DNA of 64,000 bases from Prorocentrum cordatum (GCA_963575745.1 CAUYUJ010018058.1:151654-215653), one strand, 5' to 3'. Positions 21,524 through 31,659 are shown, numbered from the stretch's first letter. Notes: a model not told the origin generated them from the sequence alone. A program made the numbers and translations.

Positions 21524-21870
21524 GGCCTCGGAAACGGCAGGGCCGTTTTTTCACCGTGTCCGAGCAAGTGTCTCTTGCAAGTGGAAGCGGCACAAACACG
21601 GCGACCGGAAACGACAAGAAACGGCTCCAGGATTGGCACCGGAGCCGGAGCCGGTAACACAACGGCGACGGAACCGGTATAGAAAGAACATCGGCGTCGG
21701 AACGGGCAACAGAAGCGGCCAAACAGAGCCGGTCCAAGAAAGCGGCCGTGCCGTTGCCAGGGCCCCTTCATTTCGACTAGACGTAAGAGTGACCTTTCGC
21801 CGGAGTGACCTTTGGTGCGAGCACAGGTGGGCCCTCGGACGGCCGGAAGCAGAGCGGTCAGCAGCGGCCG
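21524..21870. mobile_element. family M element, copy 1
   Basis: GC-rich foldback sequence with GGAAACGGCAGGGCCG near the left edge and the diagnostic ACGTAAGAGTGACCTTTCGC then CGGAGTGACCTTTGGTGCG at 21781-21820. The latter recurs at 22441-22480. Confidence 0.6.
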
Positions 21871-22073
21871 GCGCGCCGAGGTTTGGTCTCCCCGAGGCCC
21901 CCAAGAATCTAGCCGATCCCTGGGGGGGGGTGGGGGGCATCGGCCCCACCCGCGAGGCATCGACCGCCAGTCGCCCCGCGGCTCGCCGGCATCGGCCCGA
22001 TTGCGCCCTTTTCCGCCCGGGAGCGCGCGGCTCTGCCACGAATCTCAGGGGGGGGGAGCAAACACACCCAGGC

Positions 22074-22226
22074 ACAAGTCATCGTCGATCCCCAGGAAGA
22101 GATGTGGAAAAGTACGGGAAGTGTGGGGGGGAGGCGAAGACCCAGAAAGTATGGGAAAATGTTTGGAATCCTGTTGTGTCTGTGTGTGTATTGCTTTGTG
22201 TGTCCCAGGGCCCCTTCAGTATCGCG
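22074..22226. mobile_element. family N element, copy 1
   Basis: Landmarks: GGCACAAGTCATCGTCGATC, GAAGTGTGGGGGGGAGGCGA, GACCCAGAAAGTATGGGAAA, TTTGTGTGTCCCAGGGCCCC. Three further copies lie at 25628, 30121 and 42575, with the same order and spacing. Confidence 0.8.
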
Positions 22227-22302
22227 GGCCTGTCGCCGACCTGTCGGCGCTGCACCGCCGCTGCCAGGTCGACGTCTCCCCTCGGAGCCAGTCCTCCCCT
22301 CC

Positions 22303-22750
22303 GTGGGCCCTGGAAGCGGCAGGGCCGCGCTTGTTACAGCGGCTCCGTTCTGCCATGGTTTTGCCGGCCCCGACGCCGTGCTGTTGACCAGTTCCGTCGC
22401 CGTTGTGGCTACCGATTCCGGCTCCAGTTCCATCGACTAGACGTAAGAGTGACCTTTCGCCAGAGTGACCTTTGGTGCGGGTCCACTGGGGTCCTCCGAT
22501 CGCCGAGCGCGATGCGATAGTAGCGTCGTCTTGCGCGCTTGGGCTTGTCCCCCCCGCGGTGCCCCCAAAGCCGCGCACCAAAGGCCTTTCGTACCTAGGG
22601 TCACTCCTGCGTGTAGTCGATGGATTCCAATCCTGGAGCCGTCTTGTTTGCCGTGTCCTGTCGCCGTTTTTGTTGCCGTTTCTTGTTTCAAGAGGCACTT
22701 TTTCCGGAAGCGGCGAAACAACGGCCCCGCCGTGTCTGGGGCCCGGCAAG
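22303..22750. mobile_element. family M foldback element, copy 2
   Basis: Long arms in opposite order: left GCTCCAGTTCCATCGACTAG then ACGTAAGAGTGACC, right GGTCACTCCTGCGTGTAGTC then GATGGATTCCAATCCTGGAG. The outer arms GGAAGCGGCAGGGCC and GGAAGCGGCGAAAC with GGCCCCGCC mirror each other. The whole can form a hairpin of more than 400 bases. Confidence 0.7.
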
Positions 22751-22793
22751 TACCCTTGTCGTTCCCCCTCGCGTTTCGGGTGCACGGCGCCAG

Positions 22794-22848
22794 GAGCGCG
22801 GGGGTGACCCTCCACCAGCTGCTGACCGGGCGACGACCCCTCCCGCGC
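22794..22848 (+). CDS. Aurora-like protein kinase, alpha-F exon
   Basis: After the acceptor GCGCCAG the first base G completes the Trp codon of the previous exon, and the frame reads SAGVTLHQLLTGRRPLPR. This is the kinase alpha-F helix, where families have DVWS.GV.L..LL.G..P. The junction with the exon ending at 20534 gives DVWSAGVTL without a gap. The right edge is less sure; CCGCGC|GCC would be a GC donor that leaves the frame in phase 0 for the candidate exon at 42404. A TCC tract starts about 110 bp downstream. Confidence 0.72.
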
Positions 22849-22954
22849 GCCGCGCGCTCCTCTCATCGGCAGCTGGCTGTTGCTCCACAGCGCCGTGGAG
22901 CGTGCGCTCCGCTCCTCCGGCGGCGGGCGCAGGGGGGAAGGGAGAGGGGCCCGG

Positions 22955-23125
22955 CTCGTCCTCGTCCTCGTCCTCGTCCTCCTCCTTCTCCTCCTCCTCC
23001 TTCTCCTTCTCCTCCTCCATCTCCTCCTCCTCCATCTTCTCCTCCTCCTCCCCCTCCCCCTCCCCCTCCTCCTGCTCCTCCTAGTCCTCCTCCTCCGCCT
23101 CCGCCTCCGCCTCCGCCTCCTCTTG
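22955..23125. repeat. TCC triplet tract
   Basis: TCC/CTC tract with CCGCCT at its right end; follows the alpha-F exon. Confidence 0.93.
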
Positions 23126-23127
23126 GT

Positions 23128-23480
23128 CCGGCCTCCTAAGAATGCGGGGGGCGTGTTAGATTCAAGTATGCCTTCCCAGAAGGCTGTATCCCTCTTCTTT
23201 CCCAACGGGTGAGGCGCCACCTGGAGAGCACGTGCACCTCATGTCGTCGATGCTCTCTTGTCGCGTGCAGGAATGCCTTCCTACCTTATGACCCTACGGT
23301 GGTTTCTCTAATGGTATCGCCTCTGTGGTACGTCGATCGTAGGCGTCTAGCTTTGACGTTAAACATCGCTGGCTATCAACGTGTCAGTTGTGGCTCACGT
23401 TTGACCTGTATCATGCAGCGCAGAGCAGCGCACGTTTTTTGACGTAAGCGAGAGGCATGATGTGTATGTGGAGGAAATGA
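23128..23480. other. no gene recognised
   Basis: AT-richer stretch between two triplet tracts. Nothing identifiable. Confidence 0.35.
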
Positions 23481-23499
23481 CGGATGATAATTATTTTGT

Positions 23500-24197
23500 T
23501 TGTTTGTGATGGTGGTGATGATGATTCGGATGATGATGTTGATGATGATGATTTGGATGCTGCTGATGATGATGGTGATGATGCAGTCGATGATGATGAT
23601 GATGCTGATGATGCTGATGAGGCTACTGATGATGATGATGATGAGGATGATGAGGATGATGATGATGAGGGCGATGATGATGATACTGATGGTGCTGTTG
23701 ACGTGTTTGATGCTGATGATGCTGGTAATGAGGATGATGATGCTGAGGATGAGGATGAGGATGAGGAGCGTGAAGATAAGGATGATGAGGATGAGGAGGA
23801 TGATGCTGATGCTGAGGATTAGTATGAGTATGAGGATGCGGATGATGATGAGGATGAGGATGAGTATGATGATGTTGGTGCTGCTGATGATAATGATGAT
23901 GATGATGCTGATGATGTCGATGCTGCTGATGGTTATGATGACGACGAGGGATGATGCTGAGGATGATGCTGGTGCTGATGATGATGATACTCATGACGAT
24001 GTTCATGCTGTTGTTGTTGATGCTGGTGATGTTGCTAGGGATGCTAATGGATGAGGATGATGATGCTGCTGATGATGATGATGATGCGGATGATGATGAT
24101 GCTGATGATGATGATGATGATGGTGGTGATTGTGCTGATGATGGAAGTGATGCTGATGTTGATGTTGATGGTGCTGCTGGTGATGATGATAATGCGC

Positions 24198-24240
<43 letters not shown>

Positions 24241-24262
24241 CGACGACGACGACGACGAGGAA
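23500..24262. repeat. GAT triplet tract, variable
   Basis: About 760 bp of GAT with GCT, GAG and GGT variants, the last 20 bases GACGACGAC. The reported poly-Asp, poly-Met and poly-His frames are artefacts. Confidence 0.95.
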
Positions 24263-24544
24263 TATGTTGAGAAGCTGACGAATAGGTGTCAGTCAGTGTA
24301 GGAGCTGGACTGGCACTGCGATTGCGAGCGTGAATGGGAGCGGGAGTGGCAGCGGCGGCGGTACCATTGGAGGCTGGTGACGGCAGATGCCACGCGTCAG
24401 TGTGTCTTTTTTTACGGAAGACGCCCATTCCGAGTCACGGCTGCGCCCCGCTTTGTAGAGACGCCCGTGTCGTGAAATATCCAGCCAAGGGCGGTCACGT
24501 TGGTGCTTCGCGTGTCCCCCCCGGCCGTTGGGGTTCACTGCTCG

Positions 24545-24668
24545 AGCTACACGATGTTTTGGCAATTTCGTGGATCGTTTTCGCTTTGAAGTCGTTTTGC
24601 GGCAAAGGTGGAACGAAGACAGAACGAGGGATCACGAGCACAGAGCGAAAACGGCAAACGCTGTTGAG
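24545..24668. mobile_element. family X foldback element, copy 2
   Basis: Left arm GATGTTTTGGCAATTTCGTG then GATCGTTTTCGC; right arm with AGAACGAGGGATCACGAGC, AGAGCGAAAACGGC. The middle GTCGTTTTGCGGCAAAGGTG matches copy 3 at 25222-25250. Confidence 0.65.
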
Positions 24669-24796
24669 CTCGAGCCGGGGGGGATACCACTGGGGGGAAC
24701 ATTGGGGCGGGGCCGCCGTGGTGTTGCCCCAGTGTGTTCGGCCTTCTGCCTTCTTGGGGGCCTCTGGGGCCCCTCTTTGGCCATCCTGGGGCTTTC

Positions 24797-25174
24797 TTTG
24801 AGTCGGGCATGTCCCCCGACAGGAGGAGGATTCAAGAGTAGTGACAAACATAGCCTGGTGACGAGAACCGTGCTCTCTTTGAACCACGTTTGAAGAGTTT
24901 TTGGCTGTTCTGCATGGTTTCTCCAAAATCCGCCTGTAGGCTTATGCTACTCCCATCGTACTTAAGGACCGCATCCCAGAAATAATTTCGAGCACCCGGA
25001 AAAGTGTCGAAACAGTGTCAAAAGACTGTCGAAACAGTGTCGGACGAGTGTCTCCCAGGGCCCGACACGCGAAAGCCCTGGAGTTTCGGTATTTTATTGG
25101 GTGCTCGAAATTCTCTCTGGTGATCGAGGCGGACGTAGGTTGGAGCATCATAGCTGCAGGAGGACATGCCCGAC
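24797..25174. mobile_element. family A element, copy 6, split by a family B element
   Basis: Left end TTTGAGTCGGGCATGTCCCC. The right end is cut in two: CAAAATCCGCCTGTAG at 24924-24939 and GGAGGACATGCCCGAC at about 25159-25174. Joining across the gap restores the family A end. The B element in the gap is flanked by TGTAG and TGCAG, a probable 5-bp target duplication with one change. Confidence 0.82.
24940..25154. mobile_element. family B element, copy 2, nested
   Basis: Ends GCTTATGCTACTCCCATCG and, inverted, GGTTGGAGCATCATAGC. The interior is the reverse complement of copy 1: GAGCACCCGGAAAAGTGTCG, GAGTGTCTCCCAGGGCCCGA, GGTGATCGAGGCGGACG. Confidence 0.82.
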
Positions 25175-25186
25175 TGGGGCTGGACC

Positions 25187-25490
25187 AAAACGGTTGTTTT
25201 TTTGGCGATTTCGTGGGCCGTTTTCGTTTCGATGTCGTTTTGTGGTAGAGGTGGATAGAAGACAAATCAGCGGCGCCGTAACGGGTACTCACTAACGGGT
25301 ACTTTGCAAAATTGCCGAAAGTTGCCACTTTAGGGCCTCTTTCTGGCATTGCAGCGTTGCCCACATCGGGGAGGATTGGGTTCGCTGGGCCACTGGCCAA
25401 AGTACCCGTTAGCGGAGTCCCCGTTAGAAGGGCGTTGAACAAAACGAGGGAAAACGAACACAACACGAAAACGAACAGCACCGTTTAGGT
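25187..25490. mobile_element. family X element, copy 3, split by a family W element
   Basis: Left part AAAACGGTTGTTTTTTTGGC, TCGTGGGCCGTTTTCG, GTCGTTTTGTGGTAGAGGTG; right part ACAAAACGAGGGAAAACGAA, ACACGAAAACGAACAGC. The halves are separated by the family W element at 25277-25434. It begins only 13 bp after the A/B pair. Confidence 0.7.
25277..25434. mobile_element. family W foldback element, nested
   Basis: Ends of about 28 bp: AACGGGTACTCACTAACGGG then TACTTTGC on the left, inverted as GCCAAAGTACCCGTTAGCGG then AGTCCCCGTT on the right. Each end contains AACGGG.ACT twice as a direct repeat. Single copy in the window. Confidence 0.8.
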
Positions 25491-25627
25491 TCCGCCCTGT
25501 GCCCGACCACGGGCTCTCCTTGGCAGTCTCGGGGCGCTCTTGGGCCGCCCGGCGCCCTCGGAGGCCACCTCGGTGGGGCCTCGCTGGGTCGTCGTGGGCC
25601 AGACACGACTGATCGTCGATTCAGGAG

Positions 25628-25788
25628 GGAAAGAAGCACAAAGACACAACGAATCGTCGACTCCCCGGAAGATATGGGAAATATGGGAAGCGGGGGGGGA
25701 AGACGAAATCCCACAAAATATTTGGGGAAGCTATGGGGGATCCGGTGATTTGTGTGCATTTATCTGTGTGTCCTTGGGCCCCTTGAGT
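25628..25788. mobile_element. family N element, copy 2
   Basis: GACACAACGAATCGTCGACT, ATATGGGAAGCGGGGGGGGA, ATTTGTGTGCATTTATCTGT, GTCCTTGGGCCCCTTGAGT. Confidence 0.8.
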
Positions 25789-25974
25789 CGTGGCTGGCCT
25801 GACGCCCGATCAAGTGCGAGAGCCTGGAAAGGACCGCTCGAAGACACCGTCGGTCCGCGCCTCTTGCAGCCCTCCCGGGGTCTCTCCGGAGGCCTCCTGG
25901 GCCGCCTCGAGGCCGCCTTGGGCTGCCTCGGGGCCCCCTTGGGTCATCTTGGAGCTACAGCCAAGACGCTGAAA

Positions 25975-26440
25975 TAAGGAACAGTTTGGATTCGGAAGGG
26001 GCTCGATGTTCCTTACGTCCTTCCGTGGTTGTTCCTCTAGCCTCTCTCGTGCACCCAGGCGTTTTTGAAGCCACAGAATGGGCTTCGTTCCGTATTTAGC
26101 CTTCCTTGCTTCAGCAGCCCGTTTGCACCTTGGTCCCTCTGGGACCATTTTGTATCGCCTTGTTGGCGCCCAGGGCTGCCTTGGAGAGCCCGTTCGGGCG
26201 ATTGTACTGCGGTCCCGCGCCGCGGGGGGGAGGAGGCGCGGGTGCGATGAGCCGAAGGGCCTGTTGGACCACTTTGGAATAGCCAAGAAGACGATCTGGA
26301 ATCTGGCACGCCCAGCACCCTTGGGTGAATCAGAGGGGACGGTCGTAGGTGTGGACGTGAGGCGGGTTGTCGAAGGTTTTGGGAGGTGCGCGGGACACAG
26401 ATCAGCCGTGCCTCGTCGATGGCGCTGCTGGATTGCCACA
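25975..26440. other. no gene recognised
   Basis: No exon or repeat shared with the rest of the window can be supported here, apart from the family Q patch just before it. Confidence 0.35.
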
Positions 26441-26444
26441 GTCG

Positions 26445-27108
26445 TCCAGATCGGCCGCTGGAGGCCCGAGTTTTGGCCCGAAAGCCAACAGGGGGTCAGC
26501 ACTGACGCGGGTCGGCCAATACACTAGAGGCCCATGCCAAGAAAAACCCTGCTTGCCTCCAGGGTGCCCTGGGTCTCTTGGGTTTCGATGGTTTCGCGAT
26601 GGAAAGCGTGACGTTCCCCCACCCCAAATCACAATGGACGTCCTTGGGTCCCAGGGTTGGGTTTCCTGTGGAAGGCTTCTTTTGGACGGGCCTCCACTGT
26701 AGTCCAGATCGGCCGCTGGAGGCCCGAGTTTGGGCCCGAAAGCCAGCAAGGGGGTCAGCGCTGACGCGGGTCGGCCAGTCCCCCGTGGCCCGACTCTGGC
26801 GTGGGGGAGCCGGCGTGGGGCCGATCGCTCCCGATCCTCGGCTGCGCGTACGAGTGGCCCTTCGCTGGCGTGGCCTGCGGCGTGGTCCCACTGGGACCCC
26901 CTACTGCTGAACGCGATGCGACGCAGTGTAGGCCCATGCCAAAAGACACCCTGCCTGCCTTCAGGGTGCCCTGGGCGTCTTGGGTGTCGATGGCTTCGCG
27001 ATGGAAAGCGTGACGTTCCCACACCAAAAATAATTGGACGTCCCGGGGTCTCAAATTTGGGCTTCTTGTGGCAGGTTTCTTGTGGTTGGGCCCCTACTGC
27101 AGCAGCGT
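26445..27108. repeat. tandem block containing two family L elements
   Basis: A 74-bp segment (GTCCAGATCGGCCGCTGGAG to CTGACGCGGGTCGGCCA) occurs at 26445 and 26703. Family L copies 2 (26519-26702) and 3 (26928-27108) follow each. Between the second segment and copy 3 lie about 150 bp that resemble family M (GAGTGGCCCTTCGCTGGCG, GAACGCGATGCG), probably a further insertion. Confidence 0.7.
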
Positions 27109-27191
27109 TTTGCGTGCTTGGGACTGGCCCTCCCGCGGAGGCCAGCAGGCGCACACCACGGGAGGGCCTTCGCTGCGCACGAGAGTTCGGA

Positions 27192-27306
27192 TGGGGAAAG
27201 GAGGGAGGGAGGGAGGGAGGGAGGAGGAGGAGGAGGAGGACAAGGAGGAGGAGGAGGAGGAGGAGGAGGAGGAGGAGGAGGAGGAGGAGGAGGAGGACCA
27301 GGAGTC
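27192..27306. repeat. GGA triplet tract
   Basis: GGGA units then pure GGA. Confidence 0.93.
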
Positions 27307-27309
27307 CTC

Positions 27310-28045
27310 CCTGAAGCCGCGCACCAGAGGTCGCTCCTGGCCAGGGTTCGCTCTTGCGCGTGGAGCCCGCTTCCGCCCTCCGCTGGCCCAGGCTCTTTGC
27401 GAGCCGCGGAGCGGCCAGCCGGGGCTCGCGGCAGAGCGGTCGGAGGGGGTTGGACTTTCGATTCAGGCAAGTTCTCTTGCAGGGTATTCTCGGAAACTGG
27501 AACGTACATTGCCAGTGGAGGGCTGTGTCTCGATCCCTGGACTTTTTGAGGGTCACGGACGACGTCGGGGTGGTGTGGCGTATATTCGTTTCCCAGATTT
27601 CTTCGGGAAATGACGCAACATGTATACACCAACATCCCGTATACACCAGGATTTGCTTTCCTGTGCGAGTTTCAGGGCAGGGCCAGAAAACGCGTCGGTG
27701 TATAGAGCTCGGTTTCCTATATTCCCCCCCCTCTCCCCCCTCTCTTTCGGTCGCAACTCATGGGGGCCTGTTATCCCCTCTCAATTCCGTCTTTGGCGTC
27801 GATTCGCGCCGAGCAGCGTCTGGGAGTCGATGGGCCAGCGCCGATTCAGCGTCGGTTGGCGTCGATGAGCATCGATTTAGCGTCGATTAGCGTCGAGCAG
27901 CGTCGATTCGCAGGAGCCGACACGAGTTGCCACTGAGCTATCTCCGCCGCGCCGCCTTCCCTGACGGCGCCGGAGAGGCTCGCCAGCGCGTCCCGCCTCG
28001 CGGGAGGTCCAGGCTTCCCTGCGGGCCTCGCCTCGCCTTGTCCCC
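27310..28045. other. no gene recognised; short GTCGATTAGC repeats
   Basis: At 27785-27912 the decamer AGCGTCGATT and variants recur about eight times. The rest is unremarkable. Confidence 0.4.
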
Positions 28046-28050
28046 CCCCT

Positions 28051-28166
28051 ATAGGGGGCCACATGCGAACCCTACCCCTGCCCCCCACGACTTCTGAGGG
28101 GGAGGGTGGGGTTCACTTCGCTCAGAAATCGTGGGGGGGTAGGGGCAGGGTTCACACGTGGCCCCC
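28051..28166. mobile_element. family O foldback element, copy 2
   Basis: Left arm GGGCCACATGCGAACCCTAC, right arm GTAGGGGCAGGGTTCACACG then TGGCCCC; shorter loop than copy 1. Confidence 0.82.
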
Positions 28167-28269
28167 TGCCCCCCATCCCCATCATCGTGCCCGTGAGCCT
28201 GCCCGAGTCTGCAGAAAACGGCCTCTGGCCGACCTGGGCCGGGTGCTGACCCCAGGCTTTACCTCAGGG

Positions 28270-28328
28270 TTGAGTCGGGCCTGTCCCTCTACAGGGGTCA
28301 TCTTCAGGAACAGTCAAAACATTGTTTG

Positions 28329-28396
<68 letters not shown>

Positions 28397-28545
28397 TTTT
28401 ATATATATATATATTATATATATATATATAATACATATATATATACATATATATTAAGACATTTTTGAACATTTTTGGGGAATTTGTTAGGGTATTTTTC
28501 ATTTGTCGTCCAAAATCCGCCTGTAGAGGGAGACGCCCGACTTAA
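28270..28545. mobile_element. family A element, copy 7, enlarged by poly-T and TA repeats
   Basis: Left end TTGAGTCGGGCCTGTCCCTC, right end CAAAATCCGCCTGTAGAGGG then AGACGCCCGACTTAAC. The middle holds a run of 61 T (28334-28394) followed by about 60 bp of TA dinucleotides. The extra length relative to other copies is accounted for by these. Confidence 0.85.
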
Positions 28546-29005
28546 CCTCAGGGGTGATAGGTGCAGGGGGGGCATGCGACCCCCCGTCGCTCCTCTGTCG
28601 CCGATCGGGGGCCCGCTGGCCCACTTCTCCCGGGAGCGTGCGGCTTCGCCGGCGAGACCTGCCGCCGACTTGCTTCGGCGAGGCGTCGCCGATTCCAGCT
28701 CGATCTTTCCCGCCTTCTGTTTTGAGAGTGCTCAGACCACAGGCGTTCCAACTGCAGTTTCGAGGTGCTGGCATGCAGCCCCGAAGCAGCAGCGGCAATC
28801 ATATGTTGCTGCCTTCCCAGAGATCCGGTGTCGTGATTTTTTCAATGCGGGGTCCCCGGAAGTCGCGACCCATTCCCCAGGACCAGTTTTTTATTCTGAG
28901 GTATTTTTTCACGGCCCCGAGGCCCGGTGAGGGCCCCCATGAGGCCGAAAATAGCGAAAAACCTCCGTCTTGATTTTTTCAATGCCATGGATCTCTGGGA
29001 CGGTC
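28546..29005. other. no gene recognised
   Basis: GATTTTTTCAATGC occurs at 28837 and 28971 as a short direct repeat. No exon seen. Confidence 0.35.
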
Positions 29006-29008
29006 GGC

Positions 29009-29163
29009 CCTGATTAGTAGGTCGACCCTGCCAAATCAAGGATACCCTTGTGTCCTGTGTCTCACGACCAATGCCTCCGACATTCCTGTGGCAATGTGGC
29101 CCTCGGAAGGGTCTTGTGTCCTCCCGCGTGTCCTGTCCAATCGAGTCCGACTGTATGTTGCTG
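29009..29163. repeat. family I dispersed repeat, copy 2
   Basis: GTAGGTCGACCCTGCCAAAT, ACATTCCTGTGGCAATGTGG, TGTCCTGTCCAATCGAGTCC, matching copy 1. Confidence 0.75.
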
Positions 29164-29185
29164 CCTTTGGCGGCATTGGAAGCGA

Positions 29186-29700
29186 CCTTCCCATTGGTAT
29201 CGGCGCCGACCCCGGGCTGGCCCGCCCCGGATGCCCGCGCGCGCGCGCCTGCTTGCGCGCCCGGGCCGGCGCAGCGTGCCTGCGCGCAGGCGGCTGCTGC
29301 TCGCCACGCATTTTCGGTCCAGCTGCGCTTAGGTCGGCTTAGTTACAAACATCGTGTGGGGACGAATTTGTTTTACAATTTTTGAGCATTTCGGATGCAT
29401 TTTTGGGGTATACTCGATTTTTCGGGCGTCCCAACATGAGAGACGACCTTTCCCTTGGGATCGGCGCCGACCCCGGGCTGGCCCGTCCCGGATGCCCGCG
29501 CGCGCGTGCGCGCGCCTGCCTGCAAGCCTGGGCCGACGCAGCGTGCCTGCGTGCGCAGGCGGCTGCTGCTCGCCACGTATATTGTCGGTCCGTCTGCGCT
29601 TAGGTCGGGCCTGTCCCTCCACAGAGGAGGAATACTCAAAAATAGTCCAAAACATCGTCTGGGGACGTTTTGTTGGACCATGTTTTGAATATATCGGGGG
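29186..29700. repeat. direct duplication including family A ends (family Y)
   Basis: TCGGCGCCGACCCCGGGCTG through GGCGGCTGCTGCTCGCCACG to CTGCGCTTAGGTCGG occurs at 29197-29338 and 29461-29605. Each copy runs on into family A sequence (ATCGT.TGGGGACG). In the first, the A element has lost its left interior. Confidence 0.7.
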
Positions 29701-29764
29701 CTTTTTGTAGGTATTTTTGATGTTTCGCCCAAGATCCCCGTGCAGGGGGACAGGCCCGACCTAA
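29599..29764. mobile_element. family A element, copy 8
   Basis: Left end CTTAGGTCGGGCCTGTCCCT, right end CAGGGGGACAGGCCCGACCT. Complete. Confidence 0.85.
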
Positions 29765-29772
29765 GGCTACAC

Positions 29773-29934
29773 TTCGGTCGGGCCTGTCCCTCCACAGGAG
29801 GAATATCCAAACATAGTTTAAAACACCGTGTGGGGACGCTTTGTTTAAAGATGTCGGGTCATTCCTCGCGTATTTGTTGGACCATGTTTCACATTTTCTC
29901 CAGAATCCGCCTGCAGGAGTACATGTCCGACCTG
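29773..29934. mobile_element. family A element, copy 9
   Basis: Left end TTCGGTCGGGCCTGTCCCTC, right end CAGAATCCGCCTGCAGGAGT then ACATGTCCGACC. Same orientation as copy 8 and only about 10 bp from it. Confidence 0.85.
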
Positions 29935-29949
29935 AGGCTGCACGAGAGA

Positions 29950-30115
29950 GAGAGAGCGACCCTCCGCTGGAGTGGCCTCTTTGGTGCGGGCCTGCGCAGG
30001 GGCCCCCCAGCACCGGCACCGGCCCCTGCGCGCTTGGATCCGGCCCCCCCCGCGGCCCCCGGAAATCGCGCACCCAATAAGGGCGCTCCCTGCCCAGGGC
30101 CACTCTTGCCAGGAG
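29950..30115. mobile_element. family M-like fragment
   Basis: GCGACCCTCCGCTGGAGTGG then CCTCTTTGGTGCGGG resembles the diagnostic part of family M at 21781 and 22441. Partial. Confidence 0.45.
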
Positions 30116-30120
30116 GGAGC

Positions 30121-30277
30121 AAAGCACACGGACACAAGGAATCGTCGATGCCCCAGACAATATGGGAACACATGGGAAGGGGGGGCGGAAGACAAGTACC
30201 CAGAAAATACAGAAAAATATGGGGGAATCCTGTGATCAGTGTCTATTGATTTGTGTGTCTCAGGGCCCCTTCAGTCA
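30121..30277. mobile_element. family N element, copy 3
   Basis: GGACACAAGGAATCGTCGAT, GGGAAGGGGGGGCGGAAGAC, ACCCAGAAAATACAGAAAAA, TTTGTGTGTCTCAGGGCCCC. Confidence 0.8.
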
Positions 30278-30279
30278 CT

Positions 30280-31400
30280 CTTGCGTGTAGGGTATGTCCG
30301 CGTCGTGTCGGCTGGCGGCGACCCGCCGCCGGTGTTCGACGTTGAACGCCGCAGGCGACCCAGAAGCAGTCGATGTTGAACGATCTGACGTTTCGGAAAC
30401 GGCCGATCGCTCAAGGTTGAGCGATCCCCGCGGTGTCGAAGGCCCATGCCGAAGTCGGCGCGGCGCGAACCTGCCGTATTTTTGCCCGCCATATCGGCGT
30501 CCGGGGGGCCGCTTTCGGGTTCCTGAGTCATCACGAATAGCGACCCCGCCGCCTGAGACGTGTCCCAGAAAGGGGCCGGCCAGCTCGGGGAGCTCTGCGC
30601 CGTGCGAAACAGAGATCGGGAGTCTGGGAACGGATTTGGGCGCCCGAAGTGGGCACGGAAAGAATGGGCACAATGCCCAACAACTAATGTTGTCCCAAAC
30701 CAACAGCGGCCGCTGTTGGGCAGGTGGTCTTCTGTCTCAAATGGACACAGGCCGCGGTGACACCGACAGCGAGTCCTGTTCTCAGGCGTTGCGCCCACCA
30801 GGAAACAAAGCGAGGGCCTCGACAAATTTGTTTTTGCATTTTTTCATGTATTTATTGGTGGCGTCAAACGCGGTCGTCGCCGATCGCTTGCCCTGATTTA
30901 GCGATTTCGGTCGACGGAGGCACGCGAATCGCGCGAGTTTCCTTCTCGTAACTGCTTCTGCCGTGTGCCGCGTTTTCATGGCGCACGTGCCGCGCCTTGC
31001 CCTTTCAGATTCAATCGCTCGTACTAGTGCGCGGGCCGCGTGCAGGCCGCAGTCCACGCGCGCTTGCGCGGCGCACCGCAGCGCGCTTCGAAACGATGTT
31101 GGGCACAATGGCATGTTTAGCACAACGCCGCGAAATTGTTAGCCACCTCGCGCGGGTGATGCCGAACGCACGCGTGTCCCACCGCATGTGCGCCGCCCGA
31201 GCTAATTTTCCGATTTCGGTCGTGAATAGCATCGCGGGCGTGTGTCAGGCGCCTTCGACGCGCCATGTAGGCCCGCGCCGTGCGCGCCCACGCATCATGT
31301 CAGAAACATATCATCTTACTACTTCCGCGTAATGCAGCGCGTGCGTTGCAACGCTGTCAGCCAAGGGCGCTGGTACGTCGCCGGAAACCACAGCCAGGTT
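30280..31400. other. no gene recognised
   Basis: Balanced, non-repetitive GC-rich sequence. Open frames up to 200 codons lack family features and consistent third-position bias. GGGCACGGAAAGAATGGGCA at 30650 resembles, inverted, 40670-40715. Confidence 0.35.
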
Positions 31401-31404
31401 CCCT

Positions 31405-31640
31405 TGGCAGGAGGACTGGTGGGGGGCGCTCATTTTCACCACCCTAAGGGGGGCCGCCAATGGTTCTCTCACGGTCCCGTTCGCAGCCGTTTTGTGGGGA
31501 TGTCTCAAGCGCTGTGCTTGTTTTCTGTCCCAGCATCCTTCGCTCTCGGAGTAGATTTGGAGGATGTCTCGAGCGAGGCGCTCCATTTCACCCCCCCAGG
31601 TGGGCCAGATTTTGAGGATGTCTCGATCGGTGGCCAGACT
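31405..31640. repeat. family R repeat, single inverted unit
   Basis: One unit of the 153-bp repeat found at 32480 and 34098, in the opposite orientation: GATGTCTCAAGCGCTGTGCT, GCATCCTTCGCTCTCGGAGT, GAGGATGTCTCGAGCGAGGC. Confidence 0.8.
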
Positions 31641-31659
31641 CGTGGGCGCTGGTTTTCCT

